This document shows, in pieces, positions 10,602-18,141 of a DNA stretch of 49,122 nucleotides. The notes under the pieces are model-generated. The model was not told where the DNA came from, did not search any database, and saw nothing but the letters and a program-made list of their open reading frames with translations. The position numbers and the translations under genes are program-made. The stretch's first letter is position 1. Each line of letters begins with the position of its first letter. Source of the stretch: Acidobacteriota bacterium (GTDB taxonomy: Bacteria; Acidobacteriota; Thermoanaerobaculia; Gp7-AA8); contig JAJXWV010000063.1 in the NCBI GenBank assembly GCA_021781455.1, positions 1 to 49,122 on the forward strand. Direction: 5' to 3'.

Positions 10602-11651
10602 TTACAGCCTCTTCAGAATCGCCTGTCCCGCAGCCTTCGTTCCCAGCGAGCCGCCGATGTCCTTCGTGGTCTCGCCCGCGGCGATCGCTTCGACGACGGC
10701 CGTCTCGACGGCGGCGGCGGCCTCGTCGAAGCCGAGGTACTCGAGCATCATCGCCGCGGTCAGCACGGCACCGATGGGGTTCGAAACGTCCTTGCCGGTG
10801 TACTTCGGCGCGCTGCCGTGAATCGGCTCGAAGAGCGACACCTTCCCCGGATTGATGTTGCCCGACGCCGCCATTCCCAGGCCGCCCTGCAGCGCCGCGC
10901 CGAGGTCCGTGACGATGTCGCCGAACATGTTGTTGGTCACGATCACGTCGAACATCTCCGGCGCCCGCACCATCTGCATCGTCAGCGCGTCGACGAACAT
11001 GTGGAAGTGCTCGATGTCCGGGTACTCCCTGGCCACGTCTTCGAACGTGCGCACCCAGAGGTCGCCGCCGAAGCGCATGACGTTGTTCTTGTCCGACATG
11101 CAGACCGACTTGCGGCCGGTGCGCTTCGCATACTCGAAGGCATGGCGAATGATCCGCTCCACTCCTTTTCGTGTGGAGACGTCTTCCTGCGTCGCGATCT
11201 CGTCCGGCGTTCCCTTCTTGAATATCCCGCCCATCCCCACGTACGCACCCTCGGTGTTCTCGCGAAAGATCACCATGTCGATGTCCTTCGGCCCCTTGTT
11301 CTTCAGCGGCGAGAGCCCGGCGTTGAGCAGTTTCACGGGGCGGTAATTGACGTAGAGGTCGAGCTGGAAGCGCATGCCCAGAAGGATGTCGGCGGCGTGC
11401 TTCATGTCGGGGACGCGCGGATCGCCGAAGGCGCCGAGGTAGACGGCGTCGTAGTGGTTGCGGATGTCGTCCATGGCGCCGGGAGGCATGGAGATGCCGG
11501 TGCGCAGGTACTCGTCGGCGTTCCAGCCGAAGTGCGTGAACTCGAGACCAAGCCTCCGCTCTTCGTTGAGACGATCGAGGACCTGCATCCCCACGGCGAT
11601 CACTTCGGGACCGATCCCGTCGCCCGGAACCACGGCGATGCGTGTGTTCAT
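10602..11651 (-). CDS. Isopropylmalate/isocitrate dehydrogenase family protein
   Basis: A 349-residue NAD(P)-dependent beta-decarboxylating dehydrogenase. The family marks are GDGIGPEV (residues 9-16), the FRENTEGAYVG loop, SDKNNVMR and the Mg-binding NNMFGDIVTDLGAALQGGLG. Length suits 3-isopropylmalate dehydrogenase (leucine synthesis), but the RENTE loop is also seen in isocitrate, homoisocitrate, 3-methylmalate and tartrate dehydrogenases, so substrate is left open. No leuA, leuC or leuD gene is nearby. ATG 11651 follows GGAGGAG. The gene is flanked on both sides by copies of the same inverted-end element, which is unusual. Confidence 0.88.
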   Translation of the reverse strand: MNTRIAVVPGDGIGPEVIAVGMQVLDRLNEERRLGLEFTHFGWNADEYLRTGISMPPGAMDDIRNHYDAVYLGAFGDPRVPDMKHAADILLGMRFQLDLYVNYRPVKLLNAGLSPLKNKGPKDIDMVIFRENTEGAYVGMGGIFKKGTPDEIATQEDVSTRKGVERIIRHAFEYAKRTGRKSVCMSDKNNVMRFGGDLWVRTFEDVAREYPDIEHFHMFVDALTMQMVRAPEMFDVIVTNNMFGDIVTDLGAALQGGLGMAASGNINPGKVSLFEPIHGSAPKYTGKDVSNPIGAVLTAAMMLEYLGFDEAAAAVETAVVEAIAAGETTKDIGGSLGTKAAGQAILKRL

Positions 11652-11715
11652 TGAACTCTCCTCCGGAAAAGCGGGCGGATTATACGAGGAGGTGAGTTCT
11701 CCGCGGGACGCAAAC

Positions 11716-11857
11716 GCCGTCGGGGCGGTCGGGTGGAAGCGGCGGAGCGCGGCGAAGAGTCTCCAGCCGACAAATCGTCCCGGTAAGAGACTCTTCGCCG
11801 CGCTCCGCCGCTCCACCCACCCAACCTTCCTCGCGGCTCCGCCGGCTCAGAGCGACG
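11716..11857. mobile_element. Element with GTCACTCTGAG-type end, copy 2
   Basis: It shares the core ACAAATCGTCCCGGTAAGAG and the inner hairpin with copy 1 and keeps the right end (GCCGGCTCAGAGCGAC), but the left terminal repeat is missing or diverged. It lies just upstream of the dehydrogenase gene, opposite copy 1 on its other side. Confidence 0.75.
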
Positions 11858-11897
11858 GGGGCGCGCGGCTTCGCCGGCTCTGCTGACGCTCGCCGCC

Positions 11898-13823
11898 CTA
11901 ACCCAGCTCCGGAAGCTTCGCCCCGTTCTTCAGTGCGGCGGCGAACAGGTCACCGACTTTCGCCAGGCGGGCCGGCATGGTCCGGATGTTGTACTTCTTC
12001 GGGTCGAGCTTCCGGTTCACCTCTTCCCACTTCAGCGGCGCGGAGACCGGCGCGCCGTCGATGCCGCGGGGCGAGTACGGCGCGACCATGGTCTTGCCGT
12101 AGGCGTTCTGCATGCAGTCGAGATACAGCCGGCCGCGCCGTTTCTGCAGCGCGCGCTCGATGGTCATCTCCGGAACTTCGCGCGTGACCGCGGCGGCGAT
12201 CGAGCAGGCGAACGCGTTGGCCTGTTCGTGCGTGTATCCGGCGGCCAGCGGCACGAAGACGTGAATGCCGCGCTTGCCGGAGGTCTTCGGCACACTCGGC
12301 AGCTCGAGCTGCTCGAGCAGTCCGCGCATGATGATCGCCGCGTCGATGGCCTGCTCGATGCCCTTCCCTTTCGCCGGATCGAGGTCGAAGACCACCCAGT
12401 CGGGCTCGTTGAGCGACTCGCCGCGCGACGACCACATGTGCACCGTCAGCACCGACATCTGCGCCAGCCATTGCAGCGTTTCGGGCCCGTCGACGACGAG
12501 GTGCCTGACCTTGCTGCGTGTGCCGGTGCGCGTCGGCGTCTCGATCGTGGTCATCCACGGCCGCGCCTCGGGCCCGAGGTTCTGATGGAACCACGACGGC
12601 TTGTCGATGCCCTGATTCCAGTGTTCCAGCGACAGCGGACGATCGCGGAGCGCAGCGATCATCGGCTTCGAGACCGCGTCGTAGTAGGCGGCGATGTCCG
12701 CCTTCGTATAGCCGTCGTGCGGATAGAGGACCCGCTCCGGATGCGTGAGGACGATTGCTGGCGCCGCCGATTCGCCACGCTTCTCCACACCTTTCTGCTT
12801 CGACATTCGCGCCTTCGCCGCGGTCTTCGCCGTCCCTGCGCTCCGCGCTCTGCCCCCTGCGCTCTTCTTCGTCGAGTGCTCGCTCACGACCTTTTCCCGC
12901 ACGACTTCCTCCGGCGATTTGTCGAACCTCAGTCCGAGGAATGAAGGATGGCGCAGCTTGTTGTCCGCGGTCCATTCGGTGAACGCGACCTGCGCGACGA
13001 GGCGCGGCCGCACCCAGTGCGCGTCGCGGATGCGAGGCGCATCCTTGATCATCGCGCTGGGAACGGAATCCTTCTCCAGCTTCTGCACGAGCTCCGCGCG
13101 CATCTTCGACGTGAATCCCGTCCCGACTTTTCCGGCGTAATGCAGCGCGCCGTCAGGGCCGCTGACCGCGAGATGGAGCGCGCCGATCTCGCGATTCGTG
13201 GCGGTGCTGAGGTTGTAACCGACGATGACCATCTCCTGCTGGTTGATGGCCTTGACCTTGAGCCACGCCTTCGAGCGGCGGCCTTCGTAAGGCGAATCGA
13301 GGCGCTTGGCGATGATGCCTTCGTATCCGGCGAGGGCGGCCTCCTTCAGCGCGTCGACGCCGCTTTCTTCGAGCCGCTGCGCCAGCCCTACCCCCGCGGG
13401 CGCGCGCTTCAGCAGTTTCTCCAGAGCCGCTCGCCTCTCGACGTAGGGCTGCCTGCGCAGGTCGCGGCCGTCCAGCCAGAGCACGTCGAAGACGAACAGC
13501 AGCTCGCGATTCCCGCCCTGCAGCAGCTGGAAGCGCGGAACGCCGGCGGCGTCCACGGCCACGATCTCTCCATCGAGCACGACTTCGCGCGCCTTCAGAT
13601 GCTCGAGTGCCGTGGCCACATGCGGAAATCGCGGAATCAGATCGAGCTCGTTCCGGCTCCAGATCGCGAGGTGCCCCTCGACCAGCGCCGCGACGGCCCG
13701 GAAACCGTCGTACTTCAGCTCATACGCCCATACCGATTCGTCCGGCGGCGGCTCTCCGACCAGCGTGGCCAGCATCGGCGGGAAGACCTTGCGCAGCAGC
13801 GCCGCGGGTGTCGTCTTCGTCAT
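11898..13823 (-). CDS. ligD: LigD-type ATP-dependent DNA ligase/polymerase (LIG-POL)
   Basis: The 641-residue protein has an N-terminal ATP-dependent DNA ligase domain (about residues 15-310) with the nucleotidyl-lysine motif ELKYDGFR (Lys37) and DGEIVAVD. A lysine-rich linker follows, then an archaeo-eukaryotic-primase-type polymerase domain (about 355-635) with LYPHDGYTKADIAAYYDAV, the metal-binding VVFDLDPAKG, and SGKRGIHVFVPL. These enzymes repair double-strand breaks by non-homologous end joining with Ku. The phosphoesterase domain found in many LigD proteins is absent, so the layout is LIG-POL. No ku gene is in the window. ATG 13823 has only a weak ribosome site. Confidence 0.93.
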   Translation of the reverse strand: MTKTTPAALLRKVFPPMLATLVGEPPPDESVWAYELKYDGFRAVAALVEGHLAIWSRNELDLIPRFPHVATALEHLKAREVVLDGEIVAVDAAGVPRFQLLQGGNRELLFVFDVLWLDGRDLRRQPYVERRAALEKLLKRAPAGVGLAQRLEESGVDALKEAALAGYEGIIAKRLDSPYEGRRSKAWLKVKAINQQEMVIVGYNLSTATNREIGALHLAVSGPDGALHYAGKVGTGFTSKMRAELVQKLEKDSVPSAMIKDAPRIRDAHWVRPRLVAQVAFTEWTADNKLRHPSFLGLRFDKSPEEVVREKVVSEHSTKKSAGGRARSAGTAKTAAKARMSKQKGVEKRGESAAPAIVLTHPERVLYPHDGYTKADIAAYYDAVSKPMIAALRDRPLSLEHWNQGIDKPSWFHQNLGPEARPWMTTIETPTRTGTRSKVRHLVVDGPETLQWLAQMSVLTVHMWSSRGESLNEPDWVVFDLDPAKGKGIEQAIDAAIIMRGLLEQLELPSVPKTSGKRGIHVFVPLAAGYTHEQANAFACSIAAAVTREVPEMTIERALQKRRGRLYLDCMQNAYGKTMVAPYSPRGIDGAPVSAPLKWEEVNRKLDPKKYNIRTMPARLAKVGDLFAAALKNGAKLPELG

Positions 13824-13918
13824 TGCAGAGACTCGCTGACATGCACAGGCGTTGCCGCCAGGTGGTTCATGGTCGGCAGGCCGAGGAAGACCAGCGGCTC
13901 CGGCCCTTCGCGTAGCAT

Positions 13919-14155
13919 GTGCCCGTGGGACGTTACATCAAGAAATTCGCGCGCATCGGGCAGGCCCTTGGGCCGAGCGAAGAGCGCGGATTCGCGCTGT
14001 GGGTCGGCTACGATATCGCCGGCGTCACGAACGATCTCTCCGAGCTCGGATTCATCCGCGTGGACGGCTGGAGCGACGAGCAGCTCGCCCCCTACGACGT
14101 CGTCACGTTCAAGCCCGTCACCGCCGCGGAGCTCGGAATCGAGGGGAAGCCATGA
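13919..14155 (+). CDS. Small unknown protein A
   Basis: A 78-residue protein starting at GTG 13919 (VPVGRYIKKFARIGQALG), with an aromatic, acidic middle (RGFALWVGYDIAGVTNDL) and no membrane segment or signal peptide. The family is not recognised. Its stop codon overlaps the start of the next gene by four bases (ATGA at 14152), which indicates translational coupling. It is divergent from ligD with a 95-base gap. No ribosome site is seen, and a GTG at 13925 is an alternative start. Confidence 0.6.
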   Translation: MPVGRYIKKFARIGQALGPSEERGFALWVGYDIAGVTNDLSELGFIRVDGWSDEQLAPYDVVTFKPVTAAELGIEGKP

Positions 14156-14463
14156 TCCTGCAACCACCGAAATCGACATTCGCACTGAGCGCCGGACAGA
14201 TCAAGTCGATGGCCGCCGCCCTGGCCACCGACCTGCGCAAGGCCGGAGCCGGAGCGCAGGAGCCGTCCGCTCCGACCGGCGGCGGGTCGCGCCAGCGCGG
14301 GCTTCCCGAGGAGTTGCGGCAGCGCTTCATCGAAGTGAGGACGGCGCTCTTTCAGCGCGGCATCCTCGACCCGGTGCTCTCGCGGTTCGACACCTCGACC
14401 GTGCCCCAGGCGACGACTCTCGCGATCGCCGACGCGCTGGAGAAGATCGCCGCCGCGATGTAG
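14152..14463 (+). CDS. Small unknown protein B
   Basis: A 103-residue soluble protein with an Ala-rich helical N-terminus (SAGQIKSMAAALATDLRKAG), a Gly/Pro linker and a helical second half (LPEELRQRFIEVRTALFQRG). The family is not recognised. It overlaps the preceding small gene through ATGA and is probably co-translated with it. The helical hairpin pattern suggests a protein-protein interaction module, but this is inference only. Confidence 0.6.
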   Translation: MILQPPKSTFALSAGQIKSMAAALATDLRKAGAGAQEPSAPTGGGSRQRGLPEELRQRFIEVRTALFQRGILDPVLSRFDTSTVPQATTLAIADALEKIAAAM

Positions 14464-14492
14464 GGACGCGCGGCAGCGCGGGGGAACGTGCT

Positions 14493-14564
14493 CCTGGCTC
14501 CTGGCTCTCGGCTCTTGGCTCTTGGGAACCGGGACCCCAACAACCAAGAGCCAACAGCCAACAA
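14493..14564. repeat. Inverted heptamer arrays (CTTGGCT/CCAACAG)
   Basis: Five consecutive 7-base units (CCTGGCT, CCTGGCT, CTCGGCT, CTTGGCT, CTTGGGA; 14493-14527) face three inverted units (CCAAGAG, CCAACAG, CCAACAA; 14544-14564). It lies between the small-protein pair and the TonB-like gene; the rest of 14464-14663 shows nothing else. Confidence 0.85.
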
Positions 14565-14663
14565 CGGGATCGCCTGAAGTGACGCTACAATAGCTTCCTT
14601 CGTACATGCCGCGATGCGCCCGCCCGGTGCGTTGTAGCAGACGCGCAACACCCGGGATCCCAA

Positions 14664-15440
14664 ATGTTCGAGACCGTCTCCCCCGAAGCATTCATACGCT
14701 CGCATCGAAAGCTCTGGTACGAGACTCTGCCAGTCTCGCTCGGGGTCCATTTCGTTGCGGTCGGACTCGTCATCGCCAGCGCCGCCACGCAATTTCAGTT
14801 TCCCGACCAGCCGCCCCATCTGATGTTCGCGTACAGCGTCGCGGATCTCAACACCGCACCGCCTCCTCCTCCGCCACCCCCTCCTCCTCCGCGACAGGCG
14901 GAGGCTCCCAAACCGGCGGAAGCCATCCCCGACGACAAGATCGTGGCTCCGACCGTTATCCCCGACACCATCCCCGACGTCCAGCCGGCCGTGTTCAAGC
15001 AGGCCGACATCGCCCCGGCCGAGCCGCATGAATCCGCGGGCGTCCCGGACGGAGTTTCCGGCGGCGACCCGAATGCCGGCGTGGTCGGCGGGGTTGTCGG
15101 CGGCCAGCCGAAGGGCGTCCTCGGCGGCGTGCTCATGGACGACGGCAAAGTGCACTTCGAACGGAACAAGCCTCTGCCGCTCTACATCGAACGGCAGGAC
15201 TACCCCACCTATCCCGAAGAGCTTCGCAGCCGCGGGATCGAAGACGACGTGGTGGTCCGCTACTTCATCGACGTGAAGGGCCATGTGCGGGAAGTGCTCA
15301 TCCTGGAGCATGCGAAGCACAGGGATTTCGACCAGGCCGCCGTGGAAGCGATTCGCGCCTGGCGATTCCGTCCGCTGATCGTCGACGGCGAGGCTCGCGA
15401 GGTCGTTCACGAACTGGCGATCTACTTCCGGCTGAAGTGA
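14664..15440 (+). CDS. TonB family energy-transducer protein
   Basis: The 258-residue protein has a cytoplasmic N-terminus, one membrane anchor (about residues 23-45), a periplasmic proline-rich spacer starting with eleven consecutive prolines (about 67-77), a Gly/Val-rich stretch and a C-terminal TonB domain (about 165-258). The C-terminal domain has YPEELRSRGIEDDVVVRYFI and AIRAWRFRPL. TonB couples the inner-membrane proton gradient to outer-membrane receptors; a receptor gene is present at 36.7-39.5 kb, though pairing is not shown. No exbB or exbD is adjacent. ATG 14664 lacks a strong ribosome site but gives the expected topology. Confidence 0.9.
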   Translation: MFETVSPEAFIRSHRKLWYETLPVSLGVHFVAVGLVIASAATQFQFPDQPPHLMFAYSVADLNTAPPPPPPPPPPPRQAEAPKPAEAIPDDKIVAPTVIPDTIPDVQPAVFKQADIAPAEPHESAGVPDGVSGGDPNAGVVGGVVGGQPKGVLGGVLMDDGKVHFERNKPLPLYIERQDYPTYPEELRSRGIEDDVVVRYFIDVKGHVREVLILEHAKHRDFDQAAVEAIRAWRFRPLIVDGEAREVVHELAIYFRLK

Positions 15441-15450
15441 CGAACGACGA

Positions 15451-15525
15451 GTGCTGAGTACTCAGTGCTGAGTACTGAGTTGCCGTAGCGAGCACGGAGT
15501 CCGGTCCCACTCAGTACTCAGCACT
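15451..15525. repeat. Inverted heptamer arrays (GTGCTGA/ACTCAGT)
   Basis: Four 7-base units (GTGCTGA, GTACTCA, GTGCTGA, GTACTGA; 15451-15478) face inverted units (ACTCAGT, ACTCAGC, ACT; 15509-15525). It fills the gap between two convergent genes and could act as a bidirectional terminator-like structure. Confidence 0.85.
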
Positions 15526-15921
15526 TCATTTGCGCCAGTTCTTCCAGCTCTCGGTGATATCGAAGAAGAACTTGTATTTCCCGCCCATCGGGGTTTCCAC
15601 GTCGATCACGTCATAGCGACGGCCGTTCAGGGAGCCGGTGCCGCCGCCACTCCGCCGGAAACGACCGACCTGGTGGTAGATCCACTCGTTCTCGAAGTCG
15701 ATCCCGCCATTGGGTGCGTCGGCCGGCACCTCGACGGCCGTCTGGGTCGAATCGCCGGCATGATCGACGAGGCTTGACGCCGCGACCTCGGGCTGCGAGC
15801 TCTGCTCCTTCTGCGCTGCCTGTGCCACGGCCGCATGCGATGGGACGGCGGCCCTGGATGTCGCGCAGCTCGCCGCCAGAGCCGTGACGGCGAGAATCGA
15901 GATCGAGTCGCGCATCTTCAT
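15526..15921 (-). CDS. Putative lipoprotein, unknown function
   Basis: A 131-residue protein with an N-terminal hydrophobic signal and a possible lipobox (ALAASC, Cys19), followed by a low-complexity Ala/Gln/Ser segment. A conserved-looking C-terminal part (IDFENEWIYHQVGRF to KYKFFFDITESWKNW) follows. The lipobox has Ala at -3 rather than the preferred Leu, so lipidation is uncertain. Start is taken at ATG 15921; ATG 15915 or 15954 are alternatives and none has a strong ribosome site. The family is not recognised. It lies just downstream of the L,D-transpeptidase on the same strand, which hints at an envelope role. Confidence 0.65.
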   Translation of the reverse strand: MKMRDSISILAVTALAASCATSRAAVPSHAAVAQAAQKEQSSQPEVAASSLVDHAGDSTQTAVEVPADAPNGGIDFENEWIYHQVGRFRRSGGGTGSLNGRRYDVIDVETPMGGKYKFFFDITESWKNWRK

Positions 15922-15977
15922 GCCGACCCGAAACCGCGTCTGCCGCGAAGCCATTTCGACGACGAACCCGCGCGCTG

Positions 15978-16790
15978 TCAGTTCTTCTTCTTCAGGTAAT
16001 CGAGATCGCTGTGGTGCTCGGGCGCGTCTCCCCTCGCCTGCTGGGGCGGGTTGCTCTCGAAGATGTAGACGTCGGTTCCCACCCTCGCCGTGTGGTAGAC
16101 GAGGTCGATCATTCGATCCGGCAGCCTGATACAGCCGTGCGAAACCGCCTTGCCGATCGAGCTCGGGTCATCGGTGCCGTGGATGAAGATGCCTTCGCCG
16201 AGGCTGAGGGCGTACTTGCCCATGACACCCCTGACGTCGCGCTTCGGAGAACCAGGCGGCGGAATGCGCTGGTCGGCCTCGATGAACGCCCAGTCCGGCT
16301 TGTGCCAGATGGGATTGGCGATCTTCGCCAGGACTTTCAGGTGCCCTTCGGGCGTGTGGAACATCCACTCGTCATCGCCATGAACGAGAACCTTCCCGCT
16401 GCCGACCGCTGCCGGCGATTTGTCGAGGAGCCGCCCGTCTTTGAACAGGTACGCGGTCCGCGTGCTGAGGTCGACGGCGATCACGGGACCGGTGCGAGGA
16501 GCCTCCGGGGGGAGGATGTCGTTGGCGGAATCCTGTTGGGGCTGGTCGCAGGGGCGGAATTGCCACCAGTGACACGGCTCCGCATTCGTCGGTGCCGTGC
16601 CGGTCGTTGCATTCTGCGGATCGTCGGGTGCCGTGGGAGCGGCTGACGCAGCGGGCGCCGTTTGGGCCGCGGGCCGGCTGGAAGGCCGGACCGTTCGGTG
16701 TCCGGGAGCGGCGGCGAAGAGGGGCGTTGCGATGAGCACTGAACCGACGACGAGGGTCGCTCGCGCAAGAGATCCAAAATCGCTTTTCAA
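15978..16790 (-). CDS. L,D-transpeptidase (YkuD domain)
   Basis: A 270-residue envelope enzyme expected to form 3-3 peptidoglycan cross-links or anchor proteins to the wall. It has an N-terminal membrane/signal segment, an Ala/Pro/Thr-rich linker and a YkuD domain (about residues 100-245) with the catalytic set HGTDDPSSIG and SHGCIRLPD (His204, Cys220 counting from the chosen start). I chose TTG 16790 because GGGAGG lies six bases upstream and the signal segment then begins sensibly; an ATG at 16862 would add 24 residues without a ribosome site. A possible lipoprotein gene follows 57 bases downstream. Confidence 0.88.
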   Translation of the reverse strand: MKSDFGSLARATLVVGSVLIATPLFAAAPGHRTVRPSSRPAAQTAPAASAAPTAPDDPQNATTGTAPTNAEPCHWWQFRPCDQPQQDSANDILPPEAPRTGPVIAVDLSTRTAYLFKDGRLLDKSPAAVGSGKVLVHGDDEWMFHTPEGHLKVLAKIANPIWHKPDWAFIEADQRIPPPGSPKRDVRGVMGKYALSLGEGIFIHGTDDPSSIGKAVSHGCIRLPDRMIDLVYHTARVGTDVYIFESNPPQQARGDAPEHHSDLDYLKKKN

Positions 16791-16945
16791 GACCACCCTC
16801 CCACTCGAATTGGCGGAGGCAAGACCAGGGAAGCAAGCGGCCTGGAGTTGCCACAACCACAAATAACCATGTGCGAATTCGGCGCCAGATCGCTGGTTTC
16901 CTCAACGATTCACAGGATGGAGGAGTGCCGGCTTCCAGCCGGCCG

Positions 16946-16970
16946 GTGCCCGGGCATCCTGCCCGGGCAC
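16946..16970. repeat. GC-rich palindrome GTGCCCGGGCA
   Basis: GTGCCCGGGCA/TGCCCGGGCAC forms an 11-bp stem with a 3-base loop followed by TTTAAAA. It sits in the 302-base gap between the L,D-transpeptidase and the tRNA and matches the palindrome at 6780-6804. A second weaker palindrome (GCCGGCTTCCAGCCGGC) lies just 5'. Nothing else recognisable in 16791-17092. Confidence 0.7.
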
Positions 16971-17092
16971 TTTAAAACCCCAACAGAGTCGCCGGCTTGG
17001 AAGCTCGGCGAGTGGCCGCAGGATGCCGGCGCCCCTGCCACAGAAATGGCGCTGGGGCTCGATCCGGTTTATCGTTGCGCCGCCAACCGATC

Positions 17093-17169
17093 GGCCCCGT
17101 AGCTCAGCTGGACAGAGCAGGAGTTTCCTAAACTCAAGGTCGCGTGTTCGAGTCACGCCGGGGCCACCA
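17093..17169 (+). tRNA. tRNA-Arg (anticodon CCT)
   Basis: A complete cloverleaf can be drawn: acceptor GGCCCCG/CGGGGCC, D stem GCTC/GAGC, anticodon loop TTCCTAA with CCT at 17127-17129, T arm GCGTG-TTCGAGT-CACGC, discriminator A and an encoded CCA (17167-17169). The first anticodon-stem pair is a G-A mismatch. It decodes AGG, a rare codon in GC-rich genomes. Confidence 0.95.
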
Positions 17170-17307
17170 CCACTCGGGGACAGCGGGCAGCGGGCGGGGC
17201 GCAGGATCATCGCTCGCTGCGTGGCGCCTAACAGCTTCCGCCCGATTAAACGCGGCGTCGCACTCAGCCAAATCTCAGTTACAGATCGAGAACGCCCGCG
17301 CTTACAA

Positions 17308-17323
17308 TGTGATGGCTGTCACA
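17308..17323. promoter_or_regulatory. CRP/FNR-type palindrome TGTGA-N6-TCACA
   Basis: The site reads TGTGATGGCTGTCACA, a perfect TGTGA-N6-TCACA core preceded by AA. Its 3' edge is 81 bases before the ECF sigma gene start. In sequence of this composition a chance perfect match is expected far less than once in the window. Whether a CRP-family protein binds is inferred. Confidence 0.5.
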
Positions 17324-17403
17324 CCCGTAAGTTTGCCCCCCTCTCTACCGTCACAACGACCGATCACGACTGGCGACCAAGCCTCGGTTTCGCGAGTGTT
17401 TGT

Positions 17404-18015
17404 ATGACAACTCCATCTCCATTCCCGAGCGCCCCGGCTCTTCCGGACCCTACGCCGGACACCGAGATCGTGCAGCGGGTTCTCGCCGGCGAGACCGCTC
17501 TGTTCGAGCTGCTCGTCCATCGCTACAGCCAGCGCATCTACCGGACCATGCGCGCGATTCTCAACAGCGACGACGTCGACGATGCCATGCAGCAGGCATT
17601 CATCAGCGCCTACACGCATCTTGGCCAGTTCGCCGGGCGGTCGAGCTTCGCCACGTGGCTGACACGGATCGCCATCAACGAAGCGCGGGCCCGCCTTCGC
17701 CCTGCCCGCCGCGGATGGTCCGCCGAGCGGCCGGATGACGAAACCCTCGAGGCGGTCCGCTCCGAGCAACCGAATCCGGAGGAACAGCTGATCGGCCGTG
17801 AGCTGCAGCAGGCCGTCGACGCCGGCATCGATCAGCTCCCCGAGTCGTATCGCACCGTGCTCCAGCTGCGGCAGATGGACGGCCTAACAACTGCCGCGGT
17901 CGCGGCACGCCTCGGCGTGCACAACGACGTGGTCAAGACCCGCCTCTACCGCGCCCGCCGCATCGTGCGCGACAACATCGAGGATCACCTCAACGAGCCG
18001 CGCCGCGGTAACTGA
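17404..18015 (+). CDS. ECF RNA polymerase sigma factor
   Basis: A 203-residue sigma-70 family protein of the extracytoplasmic-function class. Region 2 (about residues 33-105) includes LVHRYSQRIYRTMRAIL and the DVDDAMQQAFISAYTHL core-binding helix, followed by FATWLTRIAINEAR. Region 4 (about 135-190) includes LPESYRTVLQLRQMDGLTTA and a helix-turn-helix ending VKTRLYRARRIV. Start ATG 17404 has no ribosome site, so leaderless or weak initiation is possible. No anti-sigma gene is adjacent; the next gene is convergent. A CRP/FNR-like palindrome lies upstream. Confidence 0.93.
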   Translation: MTTPSPFPSAPALPDPTPDTEIVQRVLAGETALFELLVHRYSQRIYRTMRAILNSDDVDDAMQQAFISAYTHLGQFAGRSSFATWLTRIAINEARARLRPARRGWSAERPDDETLEAVRSEQPNPEEQLIGRELQQAVDAGIDQLPESYRTVLQLRQMDGLTTAAVAARLGVHNDVVKTRLYRARRIVRDNIEDHLNEPRRGN

Positions 18016-18033
18016 TTTGCCACCCGACCACCC

Positions 18034-18126
18034 GGTTGCGGGGTTGCGCGGTTACGCGGTGGGAGGACGATCGTGAGCGCTTAAGCCGATCGTCAGTGTC
18101 TAAACCGCGGAACCGCGCAACCGCGT
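18034..18126. repeat. Inverted octamer arrays (GGTTGCGC/AACCGCGC)
   Basis: Three 8-base units GGTTGCGG, GGTTGCGC, GGTTACGC (18034-18057) face AACCGCGG, AACCGCGC, AACCGCGT (18103-18126). Inside is a further inverted pair GACGATCG/CGATCGTC. It fills the gap between the convergent sigma and PIN-like genes. The same word is used at 46795-46886. Confidence 0.85.
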
Positions 18127-18141
18127 AACCCCGTCCTCCAG

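Noticed and set aside
14493-14564. Short CRISPR array
   Set aside because: Units are contiguous 7-mers without spacers, so this is a tandem array.
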